Shown: positions 19,165 through 28,762, counted from the first letter of the stretch. The stretch: DNA of 55,902 bases from Actinomycetota bacterium (GCA_947452765.1 CANGDR010000011.1:1-55902); one strand, 5' to 3'. Notes: generated by a model from the sequence alone, not told the origin. Numbers and translations: made by a program.

Positions 19165-19782
19165 CCGCCATTGTTTCGATCCACATATTGCAACTCCAAA
19201 TATTCGTTGCGCTCCTGCCAATTTGAGAGCGGTCCTAGCGGCATTTAGGGTTGCACCCGTTGTGATGACATCATCGATCACGCACACATTTCCAGATATT
19301 TGCGATACGGATTGAAAAGCACCCAAAAGGTTGCGCTTACGCTCTTGCGCCGACAAGCCGACTTGATCTTTTACACCGGCTCGGACTTGTAGCTGGCCTA
19401 ATTTAATTGGGTACCGAACTGGATCAAGCTCTATTGATTTCAGAATTTCTTGCAAACTGTCGAACCCTCGTTCGGCTATCTTTTCCCGTGAAGTTGGAAT
19501 GTGCACAAGCGTCAGAGGTTGAGGTAATCGGGTAGCTAAAAGTGTCCCCGCAATAACGAGCGCAAGGCCATTTGATATTTGTTTGTTACCACTCTTGTAT
19601 CCAATGAGAGCATCTCTGAGCCATCCGCCATAGTCACCTGCAGTTGATATCGATTCGTATCCAGCAAATCTGTTAGATGAAATAGGAACGAGATGCCGCT
19701 CGCAGTTTTGACACAGATGCTGACCAATCTGAGAGCAGCCAATGCATCTTGGCGTAAATAACAGATCTATTAGTCTTTGCAT
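19162..19782 (-). CDS. comF: ComF/GntX family phosphoribosyltransferase-like protein
   Basis: 206 residues. An N-terminal zinc-finger-like segment with CIGCSQIG and LCQNCERH (about residues 13-29) and a C-terminal type I phosphoribosyltransferase domain with the PRPP loop VCVIDDVITTGATL. ComF proteins are linked to DNA uptake in competent bacteria, but the gene is also kept in non-competent actinobacteria. Order mtrA-mtrB-lpqB-comF is the canonical actinobacterial one. ATG at 19782 with AGGA close by. Confidence 0.92.
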   Translation of the reverse strand: MQRLIDLLFTPRCIGCSQIGQHLCQNCERHLVPISSNRFAGYESISTAGDYGGWLRDALIGYKSGNKQISNGLALVIAGTLLATRLPQPLTLVHIPTSREKIAERGFDSLQEILKSIELDPVRYPIKLGQLQVRAGVKDQVGLSAQERKRNLLGAFQSVSQISGNVCVIDDVITTGATLNAARTALKLAGAQRIFGVAICGSKQWR

Positions 19783-19859
19783 TCCTAAAGGTTGGGCTAA
19801 ATATTTGCCATTCTCACACTGGTTTCAGATATGTTGAAGAAACGTGTCTGTTAACTTAC

Positions 19860-21554
19860 TTAATTTGAAAAGAATGCAACTTGTCCTGAGGTGACAATTT
19901 TCCATTCGCCATACTCCTGGCGGAATACGGATGAATTTATTGAATCAGATGTGGATAGTGCAACTCTTCCTTGCGAATCAACAACCAAGGATTGCGAGTC
20001 CGTTGGAATTATCACGATAATTTCTTTTCCGTCTAAAAGTGAAACATTAAATAAGCGAACAGATCCACCGGCGTCACTGCCAAGTACCGCAAGTGTTGAT
20101 TGCGCCTTCCAGGTCACATCTCGAATTGTTGATAGCGATCGCTCGACCCGATGTAATCCCACAATTTGCGTAGCCTTTGCGCCTCTCACAATTGAGCCAA
20201 GTGCTAATTCATCATGTTTTCCGTTAGATAGGACAACTGCAATTCGCACCCCATCTCTTGCCAGCGATATTTGCTTTACCTGCTCAGACGCACCAAAGGA
20301 GGTTAAGTCGAGCGCAACGCTACCGATTGCCCCACTTGGTTTAACTTCAAATACTCCGCGCCCAAAGTCAGCGAAAATTATGTTGTCCGATGCATCCCAA
20401 GAAGGCCGGGTTAAGTTATCCCCAGTGGCGACAACTTTTAGTGTGCTACTTCCTGCTGTGGTGGCAAGCAATTTCCTGCCATCACTAGAAATCGCAGCTA
20501 TGCGGTTTCCGGCTTGGTTTAGTGCAGCGGCAGACAGCGCTTGCTTGCTACTAGCAACTTGAATCTCAGTACCAGCGTCGCTAAGCGAAAATATTTGGTT
20601 CTCTCGAATTAAATTGAGTTTTGTTAAAGCGGAGTTAGCTAGTGGGGAGAAAGCTTGCCAGTCCTGCAGCGTCTGGATATTTCCAATATCCGTCAATGCT
20701 AAAGGTTGGCCGGATACGGTTATACGCACTGAAGACACATTTGGAAGAGCACTTAAAGTCCACACCAGTTGTGCAGATAGCGCGCGCCGAGTAACTTCAT
20801 CGGCACTTAGAACTTCGACAGATAAATCAACTTGCGCGTCGCCACCGCTTACTGGCACCGAACCATAAGTCAATTTTGTTCCGGCAGGAAATGCATTCTT
20901 AGTTGCCGAACTCAAATAACTCGAAGGTCCCGCCAGCAACGTTCTAACTAATGTCGTTGCTGCTCCTGCATTTCCGACAGGTACTAAAACTGAATCTGTG
21001 ACAAGTTCAGTTCGATCCGGATTAAGGAAATAGATCGGAAAACTTCGATAACTCCGGTCAACGTCGCCACTCGAAAGTAAGATGCCATCTTTTAACTCAG
21101 AAATTCGCCATTCACCAGAGGAATTCTTGGAAACTTTATAATTAGCGCTTATTTTTGAGCCAGCCGGGGCTACTTCATAATGACCAGCTGCCGAAACGGT
21201 TCCCAATTTAGCTGCCGTCGCCAAAACTTGATCGCCATTGGTGGTGAACTCAAAACTTCCACTATCAAAAACTTCAATCCCTAAATCTGGTTTCCAGGAA
21301 TTTATAAGTCCGGTTGATAGGTACTGTCGTGCAATGGCAAAATTTCCAGTTGAATCCGCACAAGCATCAAGGAATCCTTGAATCAACGCCGTAGGTTCCA
21401 TTCCTACCGTGGGTGGCCGTGCAATAACTCGAACAAATTGGGAAGACGAATCAGACGAAATTTCGTCTCCATATTTAATTGAACTAGAAGTAGGAATTCC
21501 AGCGCAACTACTTAATGCGATAACTAATGCAAAAGTCCCGACGTATTTAAACAT
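19860..21554 (-). CDS. lpqB: Lipoprotein LpqB (MtrAB accessory)
   Basis: 564 residues from ATG 21554. Signal peptide with lipobox ALSSC (Cys about residue 17), then a GerMN-type domain (VPVGNAGAATTLVRTLLAGPS... about residues 190-290) and a C-terminal beta-propeller-like region. LpqB interacts with the MtrB sensor in actinobacteria. The open frame upstream of this ATG is inside mtrB. The start overlaps the mtrB stop by 8 nt (ATGTTTAA), so translation is coupled. Confidence 0.95.
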   Translation of the reverse strand: MFKYVGTFALVIALSSCAGIPTSSSIKYGDEISSDSSSQFVRVIARPPTVGMEPTALIQGFLDACADSTGNFAIARQYLSTGLINSWKPDLGIEVFDSGSFEFTTNGDQVLATAAKLGTVSAAGHYEVAPAGSKISANYKVSKNSSGEWRISELKDGILLSSGDVDRSYRSFPIYFLNPDRTELVTDSVLVPVGNAGAATTLVRTLLAGPSSYLSSATKNAFPAGTKLTYGSVPVSGGDAQVDLSVEVLSADEVTRRALSAQLVWTLSALPNVSSVRITVSGQPLALTDIGNIQTLQDWQAFSPLANSALTKLNLIRENQIFSLSDAGTEIQVASSKQALSAAALNQAGNRIAAISSDGRKLLATTAGSSTLKVVATGDNLTRPSWDASDNIIFADFGRGVFEVKPSGAIGSVALDLTSFGASEQVKQISLARDGVRIAVVLSNGKHDELALGSIVRGAKATQIVGLHRVERSLSTIRDVTWKAQSTLAVLGSDAGGSVRLFNVSLLDGKEIIVIIPTDSQSLVVDSQGRVALSTSDSINSSVFRQEYGEWKIVTSGQVAFFSN

Positions 21555-23103
21555 CGCGCACTCGAATCGCAGGCTCAACAACTTCACCGTGGATTTTACG
21601 GGGCAAGGTTAGGACAAATTGCGCTCCGTTGTTTGGTTCACCCCAAACTAAAATATTTCCGCCATGTAAATTGGCGTCTTCTAGTGAAATTGATAGTCCA
21701 AGGCCCGTGCCACCTAAGGTGCGCTGGCGAGCAGGATCCGCTCGCCAGAACCTATCAAATACCCGAACTTTGTCTTCCGCGTCGATACCTTGACCATAAT
21801 CTCGCACCGACAATGAAATCGCATCCGCATTACCGCGAACTTCGACATCGATTGCTGTGCCCTCACAATGTTCGATTGCATTAACTATCAAGTTACGGAC
21901 AATGCGACTTACTCGACGTTGGTCGGCTTCAATCACTAGTAAAGAATCATCAAAAGTTAGATTAAACGATGTGTTGTGATTGTTTGCAATATCTGTGTTT
22001 TCATCCAAAACTTTTGAAATGAGAGACAGCACATCAACAGATGAGAGCTCCAACGGTGATGCGCCAGCGTCAATCTTGCTCATCTCCAATAAATCACCCA
22101 GCAAGAGGTCAAATCTGTCAACTTGGTTTCGCAGTAACTCGGCAGATCTCGCAGTGTCGGGATCGAAATCCGCACGGGAATCAAAAATCATTTCGCTTGC
22201 CATTCTTACTGTGGTAAGAGGAGTTCTAAGTTCATGAGATACATCAGAAACGAATTGTTGCTGGATTTGGGATAATGACTGGAGGCGAATAATCTGGCTC
22301 TGCAAACTCGATGCCATTTCATTTAGGGAACTTGCAAGGCGAGCTAAGTCATCCTCGCCACTTACTTTCATACGTCGATCCAAATCACCTGAGGCAATTT
22401 GCACCGCAATTTCAGCAGCCTCCCGCACCGGTTGCGCTACCCGCGAGGTTACGAACCAAGCCAGTATGCCTAAACCAACTAGCAAAGCTATACCCGTAGC
22501 AGCTACGCCCTTTTTAACTAAGTTAATGGTGTCCTGTTCGTTGTTAAGGGGAAAAAGTAGATAAAGTTCGTAAGCCCCGACCCTTGGGATTGTCACGGGT
22601 GCGCCGACGACTAACCCAGGATTGGTAGTCCCATCTTCATACTTGAGTGTCGAATAAGTCCAAGCCTGTCGATCGCGAGCCTTAATTGCATCGCGCAATT
22701 TAGTCGGGATCGATTCTTCAGTAATTAATTTGGTGCCGCGTTCCGGCACACCGACCAAACTTCGATCACTAAGGAACAGCGCGTCATAAAGACCAGGCGA
22801 GCCGGCCCGAACTGCCATAGCTGTAATTACTGAATCCACAATCCGAGTGCTATTCGGTAATGCTGAACCTGTGTCAGTTGCATCCAGTAGTCGTTGGACT
22901 TCATGTCGTGCCGCAGTGGATTCAGTCAGCGCACTTTGCTGCTTAGCTTCAAGTAATCCAGAAGTAACACGATTGACCAAGAGAACGCCCACGATACTCA
23001 GAACAATTATTGAAAGAAGCAACGTAATTGCAATCAACCGAAGTTGGAGGTTTTTTCGCCAGACTGAAATTATTGATTTCCAAGGCTTAACTTGGGTCCT
23101 CAC
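21547..23103 (-). CDS. mtrB: Sensor histidine kinase MtrB
   Basis: 518 residues. Two membrane helices (about residues 20-45 and 195-220) flank an extracellular sensor domain. HAMP domain (VTSRVAQPVREAAEIA), phospho-acceptor helix SHELRTPLTTVRMASE, N box LIVNAIEHCEG, G1 box YGQGIDAED and G2 box GGTGLGLS. It controls cell-wall and osmotic genes with MtrA. GTG start at 23103, 3 nt after the mtrA stop; lpqB overlaps its end. Confidence 0.97.
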   Translation of the reverse strand: MRTQVKPWKSIISVWRKNLQLRLIAITLLLSIIVLSIVGVLLVNRVTSGLLEAKQQSALTESTAARHEVQRLLDATDTGSALPNSTRIVDSVITAMAVRAGSPGLYDALFLSDRSLVGVPERGTKLITEESIPTKLRDAIKARDRQAWTYSTLKYEDGTTNPGLVVGAPVTIPRVGAYELYLLFPLNNEQDTINLVKKGVAATGIALLVGLGILAWFVTSRVAQPVREAAEIAVQIASGDLDRRMKVSGEDDLARLASSLNEMASSLQSQIIRLQSLSQIQQQFVSDVSHELRTPLTTVRMASEMIFDSRADFDPDTARSAELLRNQVDRFDLLLGDLLEMSKIDAGASPLELSSVDVLSLISKVLDENTDIANNHNTSFNLTFDDSLLVIEADQRRVSRIVRNLIVNAIEHCEGTAIDVEVRGNADAISLSVRDYGQGIDAEDKVRVFDRFWRADPARQRTLGGTGLGLSISLEDANLHGGNILVWGEPNNGAQFVLTLPRKIHGEVVEPAIRVRDV

Positions 23104-23106
23104 GTG

Positions 23107-23784
23107 CTAAACAGATCCTGCTTTGTAGCCAATGCCGCGCACCGTTAGAACAATTTCAGGTCGCTCTGGATCGATTTCAATTTTCGAACGCAACCGTTGT
23201 ACGTGCACATTTACTAAACGAGTATCAGCTGAATGTTGATACTCCCATACCTCTTGCAGAAGCACTTCTCTGGTGAAGACTTGCCATGGTCGTTTAGCCA
23301 AAGTTAAGAGCAACTTAAATTCAAGAACGGTTAACGGTATCTGTACTGCACCACGAGAAACAGAATGTCCTGTTACGTCAATTACTAGATCGCCAATTTC
23401 TATTTCTTGGGTTGTTGGAATCTCTAGCTTGCGTAGTCGAGCTCGAATTCGAGCTATTAACTCTTTATTTTTAATTGGCTTTACGATGTAATCATCAGCA
23501 CCGGACTCAAGGCCAGTAACAACATCTTGTGAGTCGCTACGGGCCGTCAACATAATTATCGGCACGCCACTCTCGTCCCGGATTGAACGACAAATATCGA
23601 CTCCGTCTCGACCTGGAAGCATCAGATCAAGTAAAACTAAGTCCGGTTGGCTTTTGTGGAATGCATCCATGGCTAATGCGCCATCAGCGCAAAAGGAAGG
23701 CTCGAAGCCTTCGGTGCGCAAAACAATGCCAAGTATTTCTGCAATTGCTTGGTCGTCATCAACAACCAGTATGCGTTGTCCCAA
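23107..23784 (-). CDS. mtrA: Response regulator MtrA
   Basis: 225 residues, OmpR/PhoB class. Receiver domain with phospho-accepting Asp about residue 53 (LVLLDLMLPGRDG) and Lys in the KP motif (IVKPIKNKE); winged-helix DNA-binding domain ending RGIGYKAG. The start is a TTG at 23784 with AAAGGGA 8-12 nt upstream; family members begin at the same point. That Shine-Dalgarno sequence lies in the 3' arm of a perfect 7-bp hairpin. First gene of mtrA-mtrB-lpqB-comF. Confidence 0.97.
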   Translation of the reverse strand: MGQRILVVDDDQAIAEILGIVLRTEGFEPSFCADGALAMDAFHKSQPDLVLLDLMLPGRDGVDICRSIRDESGVPIIMLTARSDSQDVVTGLESGADDYIVKPIKNKELIARIRARLRKLEIPTTQEIEIGDLVIDVTGHSVSRGAVQIPLTVLEFKLLLTLAKRPWQVFTREVLLQEVWEYQHSADTRLVNVHVQRLRSKIEIDPERPEIVLTVRGIGYKAGSV

Positions 23785-23796
23785 GGTGGCACATCC

Positions 23797-23816
23797 CTTT
23801 CGCTACTATGCGAAAG
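23797..23816. promoter_or_regulatory. Hairpin overlapping the mtrA Shine-Dalgarno sequence
   Basis: CTTTCGC-TACTAT-GCGAAAG: a perfect 7-bp stem with a 6-nt loop. In the mtrA mRNA the 3' arm (GCGAAAG) includes the first part of the AAAGGGA ribosome-binding site, so folding could hide it. It could equally be a DNA operator in the 105-bp mtrA/gtrA divergent region. Confidence 0.45.
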
Positions 23817-23877
23817 AATTTACCGCACGTAAACGGGGACTTAATACCGTTGCGTAATAAATCCTTAGTTATAGGGA

Positions 23878-23883
23878 TAATCT
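23878..23883 (+). promoter_or_regulatory. Leaderless -10 (TAATCT) for gtrA
   Basis: TAATCT, 6 nt, then GTG at 23890. A GGATGG also sits directly before the GTG but too close for a normal Shine-Dalgarno sequence. Confidence 0.45.
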
Positions 23884-23889
23884 GGATGG

Positions 23890-24369
23890 GTGCTGCTGAC
23901 CAATCTGATAGATAAATTCCGAAATGAGCTGGGAAAGTTCGGGTTAATTGGTCTGCTCGCTTACATTATTGACCTTGGAATTTTTAATGCTCTGCGGTAC
24001 CTCGGTGGCGAAGGGCCGCTCTACAACAAACCACTGACCGCAAAAGTCATCAGCGTGCTAGCTGCAACGACGTTTGCTTATTTTGGAAATCGAAATTGGA
24101 CTTTCAGCCACCGGACGAGAACTTCATTTCGCCGGGAATACATATTGTTTTTTGTCTTTAATGGAATCGGAATGGTGATTTCATTGACTTGCCTTTGGGT
24201 TAGTCACTACTTGTTGGGCTTCAAAAGCGCGTTAGCCGACAACGTCAGTGCAAACGTCGTTGGATTGGTGCTCGGAACAATATTTAGATTCTGGGGTTAC
24301 CACAACTGGGTCTTCCCAGAATCCTCTAAAACGGAAGTTTTTGAGGAAACATTAGAAGATTCTTATTAG
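23890..24369 (+). CDS. GtrA family membrane protein
   Basis: 159 residues with four membrane helices (about residues 17-35, 50-66, 92-112 and 123-142). FGLIGLLAYIIDLGIFNAL and FAYFGNRNWTF match GtrA, a putative flippase or transporter of lipid-linked sugars for cell-surface polymers. Divergent from mtrA. The TAG stop overlaps the TAA of the convergent kinase gene by 4 nt (TTAG). Confidence 0.87.
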   Translation: MLLTNLIDKFRNELGKFGLIGLLAYIIDLGIFNALRYLGGEGPLYNKPLTAKVISVLAATTFAYFGNRNWTFSHRTRTSFRREYILFFVFNGIGMVISLTCLWVSHYLLGFKSALADNVSANVVGLVLGTIFRFWGYHNWVFPESSKTEVFEETLEDSY

Positions 24370-25391
24370 CTAATTACCGGACTGTGCTCTGTAAAATTCT
24401 TCGAAACAGAAATTAAGAATATCCCAAACACGGCAGGTTTGAACTTACGAAGTTCCAATCGACCCCCGTCGGAAGCTACCTGACTTCGTGCCCACGCTAA
24501 GCCCAAGCCATTTCCTTTGGTTGTGGAACCTTGAGACATCAAGCGACTTCGGATTTCATCGGAAATTCCCTCACCCTGATCGCTTACTTCAATGAGTACC
24601 CAGGATTGATAATCTTTAGCAGAAATAGTTGTATCTCCAGCACCATGCTGCAGCGAATTTTCCAGCAAGATGGATATCACTAAATTTTGCACGTCAACCG
24701 TGCCTAACGCAATCAGCCCAGGTTCTATTTCAACTTTTAGCGCTCTACCTTCGTTACTAAAGCGCGTTTGCCAACGAGCGGCATTAGTGCCCAAAAACTC
24801 TTCAATATCAATTGGAGAAAGTTCACGATTTGCAGTTTCACGCCAGGTACTTAATAGCCCCTCTACAAGCTTTACTAAACGATCTATCTGGCCTAATGCA
24901 GCTTGTGCGTCGTCCTGCACTTTTGTGCCTTCGGCACCATCAGCGATTTGCTCAATTCGGAGGGAAAGCGCTGCCAAAGGTGATCGCAACTGATGCGATA
25001 CATCAGCTGCCAAGGTCCGTTCGGAGTCAATCCGACGGCGAGTATCAATGGACGAGGCATGTAGGTTGCTAATAATTTCATCCATGTCCGCAAGACCAGT
25101 TTGTGTGGGCCTGGATAAGGATTTTCCATATGAAATTTCAGATATCTGGGAAATTAGCGATTCGACTGGATTAATAGCCCGCTCGCTTAATCTAATTACC
25201 AAAATTAAAAAAATCAGGACGGTGAGACATGTGAAGGCCTGAATCCCGTAGCTGTAAGCAACTGAGCTTAGGAGATTGGTGCTACGACCTCCCGAAAATT
25301 TGTCTCGAACTATGTAATTTATTGTGAGTGTGAGCATAAAAATCCATGGAAATACCCCCAGGATAAAGAACTGCAGTATGCGTTGCTTCAT
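24366..25391 (-). CDS. Sensor histidine kinase
   Basis: 341 residues. Helices at about residues 9-28 and 45-66 with an unusually short extracytoplasmic loop, then HAMP. H box ADVSHQLRSPLAAL, N box ILLENSLQHGAG, D box DQGEGISDE, G2 box GNGLGLAWARS. It pairs with the response regulator directly upstream (2-nt gap). A short loop suggests sensing in or near the membrane. The signal and targets are unknown. Confidence 0.93.
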   Translation of the reverse strand: MKQRILQFFILGVFPWIFMLTLTINYIVRDKFSGGRSTNLLSSVAYSYGIQAFTCLTVLIFLILVIRLSERAINPVESLISQISEISYGKSLSRPTQTGLADMDEIISNLHASSIDTRRRIDSERTLAADVSHQLRSPLAALSLRIEQIADGAEGTKVQDDAQAALGQIDRLVKLVEGLLSTWRETANRELSPIDIEEFLGTNAARWQTRFSNEGRALKVEIEPGLIALGTVDVQNLVISILLENSLQHGAGDTTISAKDYQSWVLIEVSDQGEGISDEIRSRLMSQGSTTKGNGLGLAWARSQVASDGGRLELRKFKPAVFGIFLISVSKNFTEHSPVIS

Positions 25392-25393
25392 CT

Positions 25394-26062
25394 TTAGCTC
25401 CGGTCGAAACGGAAACCAAGTCCGCGAACCGTTGCAACATGGTGCCCCGCATCTCCAAGTTTTCGCCGCAATGCGGAAACGTGCATGTCCAAGTTCTTGG
25501 TTGAGCCAGACCAGTCAGTGTTCCAAACATCCCGCAATATCTGTTGCCGGCTAACTACTCTCCCAGCATTGCGCATTAACAGTTCAAGCAGAACATACTC
25601 AGTTGAAGTAAGCGGAACTTCAACTTCACTTACCCAGCACACCCGCGCTTCAGTGTCGAGGCGAATTGAATCTCCTATTAGTTCGATAACTTCACCACCA
25701 CTAGTTCGCCGTTGTAGGGCTCGAATTCGCGCTAACAATTCGGAAGTTCTAAATGGTTTAGTTAGATAGTCATCGGCTCCTGCATCTAATCCAACAACTA
25801 AATCCAATTCGGAGGAACGTGCCGTGAGGATCAAGATTGGAGTGTCCATGCTGTAAGCACGAATGGATCGGCAGACATCAAGACCATCCATAGTTGGCAA
25901 CCCAAGGTCAAGTATTATCAAATCTGGCTTGGTGTTCTTAACTTTATCAACAGCAACTTTACCGTCACCGACGAGAGCGACGGAATAGCCTGCGCCTTGT
26001 AGTGAGCGAATAAGTGGACCCGCAATTTCTAGATCGTCTTCTACGACAAGAATGCGTGACAT
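25394..26062 (-). CDS. OmpR-family response regulator
   Basis: 222 residues. Receiver with phospho-accepting Asp about residue 52 (LIILDLGLPTMDG) and TKPF motif; C-terminal winged helix ending TVRGLGFRFD. It forms a two-gene operon with the following kinase. It is probably leaderless (TAAAGT 6 nt before ATG). Lies 44 bp downstream of birA on the same strand. Regulon unknown. Confidence 0.95.
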   Translation of the reverse strand: MSRILVVEDDLEIAGPLIRSLQGAGYSVALVGDGKVAVDKVKNTKPDLIILDLGLPTMDGLDVCRSIRAYSMDTPILILTARSSELDLVVGLDAGADDYLTKPFRTSELLARIRALQRRTSGGEVIELIGDSIRLDTEARVCWVSEVEVPLTSTEYVLLELLMRNAGRVVSRQQILRDVWNTDWSGSTKNLDMHVSALRRKLGDAGHHVATVRGLGFRFDRS

Positions 26063-26068
26063 GTTGCT

Positions 26069-26074
26069 ACTTTA
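26069..26074 (-). promoter_or_regulatory. Leaderless -10 (TAAAGT) for the response regulator
   Basis: TAAAGT, 6 nt, then ATG at 26062; no Shine-Dalgarno sequence. Confidence 0.5.
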
Positions 26075-26106
26075 TCGCGGTTGGGTGCTATTAATTGGCC
26101 CAATTT

Positions 26107-26907
26107 TCAAATGTGGCGAAGGTGCTCGATATCCCCAACTGTGACTTCCACGAGGTCGCCTGCAACTTCGATTTCCAGCCCGCCTGCCTTACTAATTGAC
26201 TTTGCCAAACCCTCAAAGCTTGTTCCATCCGCGGCAGAAACCCGAACTGAAGAGTTAATTGTGCTGCAGGAATTCAAATACTCAGTTAACCAACTTGATC
26301 TTGTGCCGTTCGCTAGTTGCTCGATTTCGAAAATGATTTGCGCGATTAGAGTCTCGCGCTGAACCACAAAGCCTTCTAGCAGAAAAGATGTTGCGATAGC
26401 AGTTGGAAGTTCTGGTTGCGTCAGCGAAACATTTAAGCCAATTCCAATTACGATATTGTCTCCGGTGCGCTGCACTAAAATTCCACCAACTTTTCGCAGC
26501 GTTCCGTCATCAGCAACAAAACAAATGTCGTTTGGCCATTTCAGATTAACTTTTACCCCTAACGTGCTGAGCGCTCTTACGACAGTTACACCGACAGCTA
26601 GTGGAATAGTTGATGGTTCGAATGAAAACTCCGAAAGCTCGCAGCCGATACTTAGTGCAATACCTGCGCCAAGTGGGCTCGACCAGTCTCGTTGCAACCG
26701 ACCGCGGCCCTTGGTTTGTTCATCCGCGGTGACAATCGCAACCACGCCTGCGTTAGAAGCCAATTTCTCAATTGCTAAATCATTTGTCGATAGCACAGTC
26801 TCCAAAACTTCGACGTTTTGCCATTTCCCAGACAGACTCGCCAACGTGCCCGAAATTAGCGCACTATCCAGTTTTTGCCTACCGCTTTTCGCATCTTTTA
26901 GGTCCAC
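26107..26907 (-). CDS. birA: Biotin--[acetyl-CoA carboxylase] ligase
   Basis: 266 residues from GTG 26907; upstream codons of the open frame run into the accD5 promoter. Attaches biotin to the carboxyl-carrier domain of the acyl-CoA carboxylase encoded divergently. The biotinyl-AMP loop KGRGRLQRDWSSP and LKWPNDI are visible, as is the small C-terminal domain. There is no N-terminal helix-turn-helix, so it is a pure ligase, not a repressor as in E. coli. TACCCT 6 nt before the GTG suggests a leaderless mRNA. Divergent birA/accD5 is the M. tuberculosis arrangement. Confidence 0.95.
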   Translation of the reverse strand: MDLKDAKSGRQKLDSALISGTLASLSGKWQNVEVLETVLSTNDLAIEKLASNAGVVAIVTADEQTKGRGRLQRDWSSPLGAGIALSIGCELSEFSFEPSTIPLAVGVTVVRALSTLGVKVNLKWPNDICFVADDGTLRKVGGILVQRTGDNIVIGIGLNVSLTQPELPTAIATSFLLEGFVVQRETLIAQIIFEIEQLANGTRSSWLTEYLNSCSTINSSVRVSAADGTSFEGLAKSISKAGGLEIEVAGDLVEVTVGDIEHLRHI

Positions 26908-26913
26908 ATCAGT

Positions 26914-26919
26914 AGGGTA
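26914..26919 (-). promoter_or_regulatory. Leaderless -10 (TACCCT) for birA
   Basis: TACCCT, 6 nt, then GTG at 26907; it decides this start against longer in-frame options. Confidence 0.5.
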
Positions 26920-26945
26920 GGCGAAGGAACAGTTCGGAGGAACCA

Positions 26946-28535
26946 GTGAGCGCCGATAAAGCCAAAGATGGCATCGACATCCATACAACTGCTGGAAAGA
27001 TTGCAGATTTAGAGAATAGGCGCCACGACGCGGATGGCCGCCGGAAAGATGCAGTAGATAAGCAGCATGCCCGCGGCAAACTCACTGCCATGGAGCGGAT
27101 AGAGCGTTTGCTCGACGAGGGCTCCTTCCAGCAGCTAGATGGTTTAGCTCGCCATCGTTCACATAATTTTGGAATGCAAAAGTCGCGACCTTATGGCGAT
27201 GGCGTTATTACCGGCTACGGAACTATCGATGGTCGCCAAGTTTGTGTTTTCGCACAAGACTTCACCGTATTTGGTGGCTCACTTGGTGAAGTGTTCGGTG
27301 AAAAGATCGTCAAAGTCATGGACCTAGCGCTAAAGACTGGCGTGCCAATGATCGGAATAAACGATTCAGGCGGTGCGCGAATTCAAGAAGGTGTGGTTTC
27401 GCTCGGTTTGTATGCCGAAATTTTTAAGCGTAACGTCCATGCCTCCGGAGTAATTCCACAAATTTCACTTGTATTGGGACCATGCGCTGGTGGCGCGGTT
27501 TATTCGCCTGCGTTAACCGACTTCATCGTCATGGTTGACCAGACTTCTCACATGTTCATCACTGGACCAGACGTTATTAAGACAGTCACCGGAGAAGAAG
27601 TTGAATTTGAAGAGCTTGGTGGCGCTCGTACCCACAACACTAAATCTGGCGTCGCACACTACATGGCAAGTGACGAAGACGATGCCCTGGATTATGTAAA
27701 GAATCTTTTGTCCTTTTTGCCAAGTAACAATATGGATGAATTACCTACGATCGATGTTGAAGCCGACCTTGAGTTTTCAGAGGCGGATCTAGCCCTTGAT
27801 ACTTTGATACCGGATTCACCTAATCAGCCTTACGACATGCATAAGGTAATTGAAACCGTGCTGGACGATGGGGAATTCCTCGAGACCCAAGCTCTATTCG
27901 CACCGAACATCATCTGTGGCTACGGTCGAATCGAAGGCAAGCCAGTTGGAATCGTTGCTAACCAACCTATGCAGTTTGCTGGAACGCTAGACATTGATGC
28001 CAGCGAAAAGGCGGCTAGATTTGTGCGAACTTGTGATGCCTTTAATGTTCCAGTGCTTACATTTGTAGACGTCCCGGGTTTCTTGCCAGGCACCGATCAG
28101 GAATGGCAAGGAATTATCCGTCGTGGTGCCAAACTTCTGTACGCCTACGCGGAAGCAACCGTTCCTTTGGTAACTGTCATTACGCGCAAAGCATATGGTG
28201 GCGCGTATGACGTTATGGGTTCAAAGCATTTGGGTGCTGATATCAACATGGCTTGGCCAAGTGCCCAAATTGCCGTTATGGGAGCCCAGGGTGCTGCAAA
28301 CATTTTGTATCGGAAAGAAATTGCAGAGGCAACAGACCCCGATGCCGAGCGGGCGCGTCTCATTCAAGAGTACGAAGATAAGTTTGCAAATCCATACGTT
28401 GCCGCTGAGCGTGGTTATGTAGATCGCGTAATTTTGCCGCACGAAACGCGACCAATGATTGTGCGCGCACTTCGCTCGTTGCAAGGTAAACGCCAAATCC
28501 TGCCACCTAAGAAGCATGGAAATATCCCACTGTGA
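26946..28535 (+). CDS. accD5: Acyl-CoA (propionyl-CoA) carboxylase beta subunit AccD5
   Basis: 529 residues. Carboxyltransferase subunit that moves CO2 from biotin to acetyl- or propionyl-CoA. Two crotonase-like halves: [19 protein letters not shown] and [16 protein letters not shown] in the N-terminal half; [25 protein letters not shown] and [14 protein letters not shown] in the C-terminal half. The start is GTG at 26946 with a strong GGAGGAA, giving a leadered mRNA unlike its divergent neighbour. Followed by accE5 with a 4-nt GTGA overlap. Specificity for propionyl-CoA is suggested by the mutase genes in the window. Confidence 0.97.
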   Translation: MSADKAKDGIDIHTTAGKIADLENRRHDADGRRKDAVDKQHARGKLTAMERIERLLDEGSFQQLDGLARHRSHNFGMQKSRPYGDGVITGYGTIDGRQVCVFAQDFTVFGGSLGEVFGEKIVKVMDLALKTGVPMIGINDSGGARIQEGVVSLGLYAEIFKRNVHASGVIPQISLVLGPCAGGAVYSPALTDFIVMVDQTSHMFITGPDVIKTVTGEEVEFEELGGARTHNTKSGVAHYMASDEDDALDYVKNLLSFLPSNNMDELPTIDVEADLEFSEADLALDTLIPDSPNQPYDMHKVIETVLDDGEFLETQALFAPNIICGYGRIEGKPVGIVANQPMQFAGTLDIDASEKAARFVRTCDAFNVPVLTFVDVPGFLPGTDQEWQGIIRRGAKLLYAYAEATVPLVTVITRKAYGGAYDVMGSKHLGADINMAWPSAQIAVMGAQGAANILYRKEIAEATDPDAERARLIQEYEDKFANPYVAAERGYVDRVILPHETRPMIVRALRSLQGKRQILPPKKHGNIPL

Positions 28536-28747
28536 TCGAAAATTTCCAGGTAATCAAGGGTGAGCCAACTGATGAAGAGTTGGCGGCGGTAATCATGGTC
28601 CTGACTTCGCAAGCAGCAGCCGCGTCGGCAAAGGATGCTAAAGCGAAATTGACACCGGAATGGAATGCGCCGCATCGAAGTGTCCGTAAATCATTTGAAC
28701 ATGGCGCTGGCAGTTGGCGCCGTTCTGCCTTACCGCATCCTTATTAA
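28532..28747 (+). CDS. accE5: Acyl-CoA carboxylase epsilon subunit
   Basis: 71 residues. Small actinobacterial subunit that bridges or stabilises the alpha and beta subunits. Typical pattern: [17 protein letters not shown] near the N-terminus and a C-terminal Trp/Arg-rich tail (WNAPHRS...[15 protein letters not shown]). GTG start overlaps the accD5 stop (GTGA), so translation is coupled. Confidence 0.93.
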   Translation: MIENFQVIKGEPTDEELAAVIMVLTSQAAAASAKDAKAKLTPEWNAPHRSVRKSFEHGAGSWRRSALPHPY

Positions 28748-28762
28748 ACTAACTAGATTTTC

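Noticed and set aside
19891-20562. 223-codon plus-strand open frame opposite lpqB
   Set aside because: Antisense shadow of lpqB with no start signal or recognisable domain.
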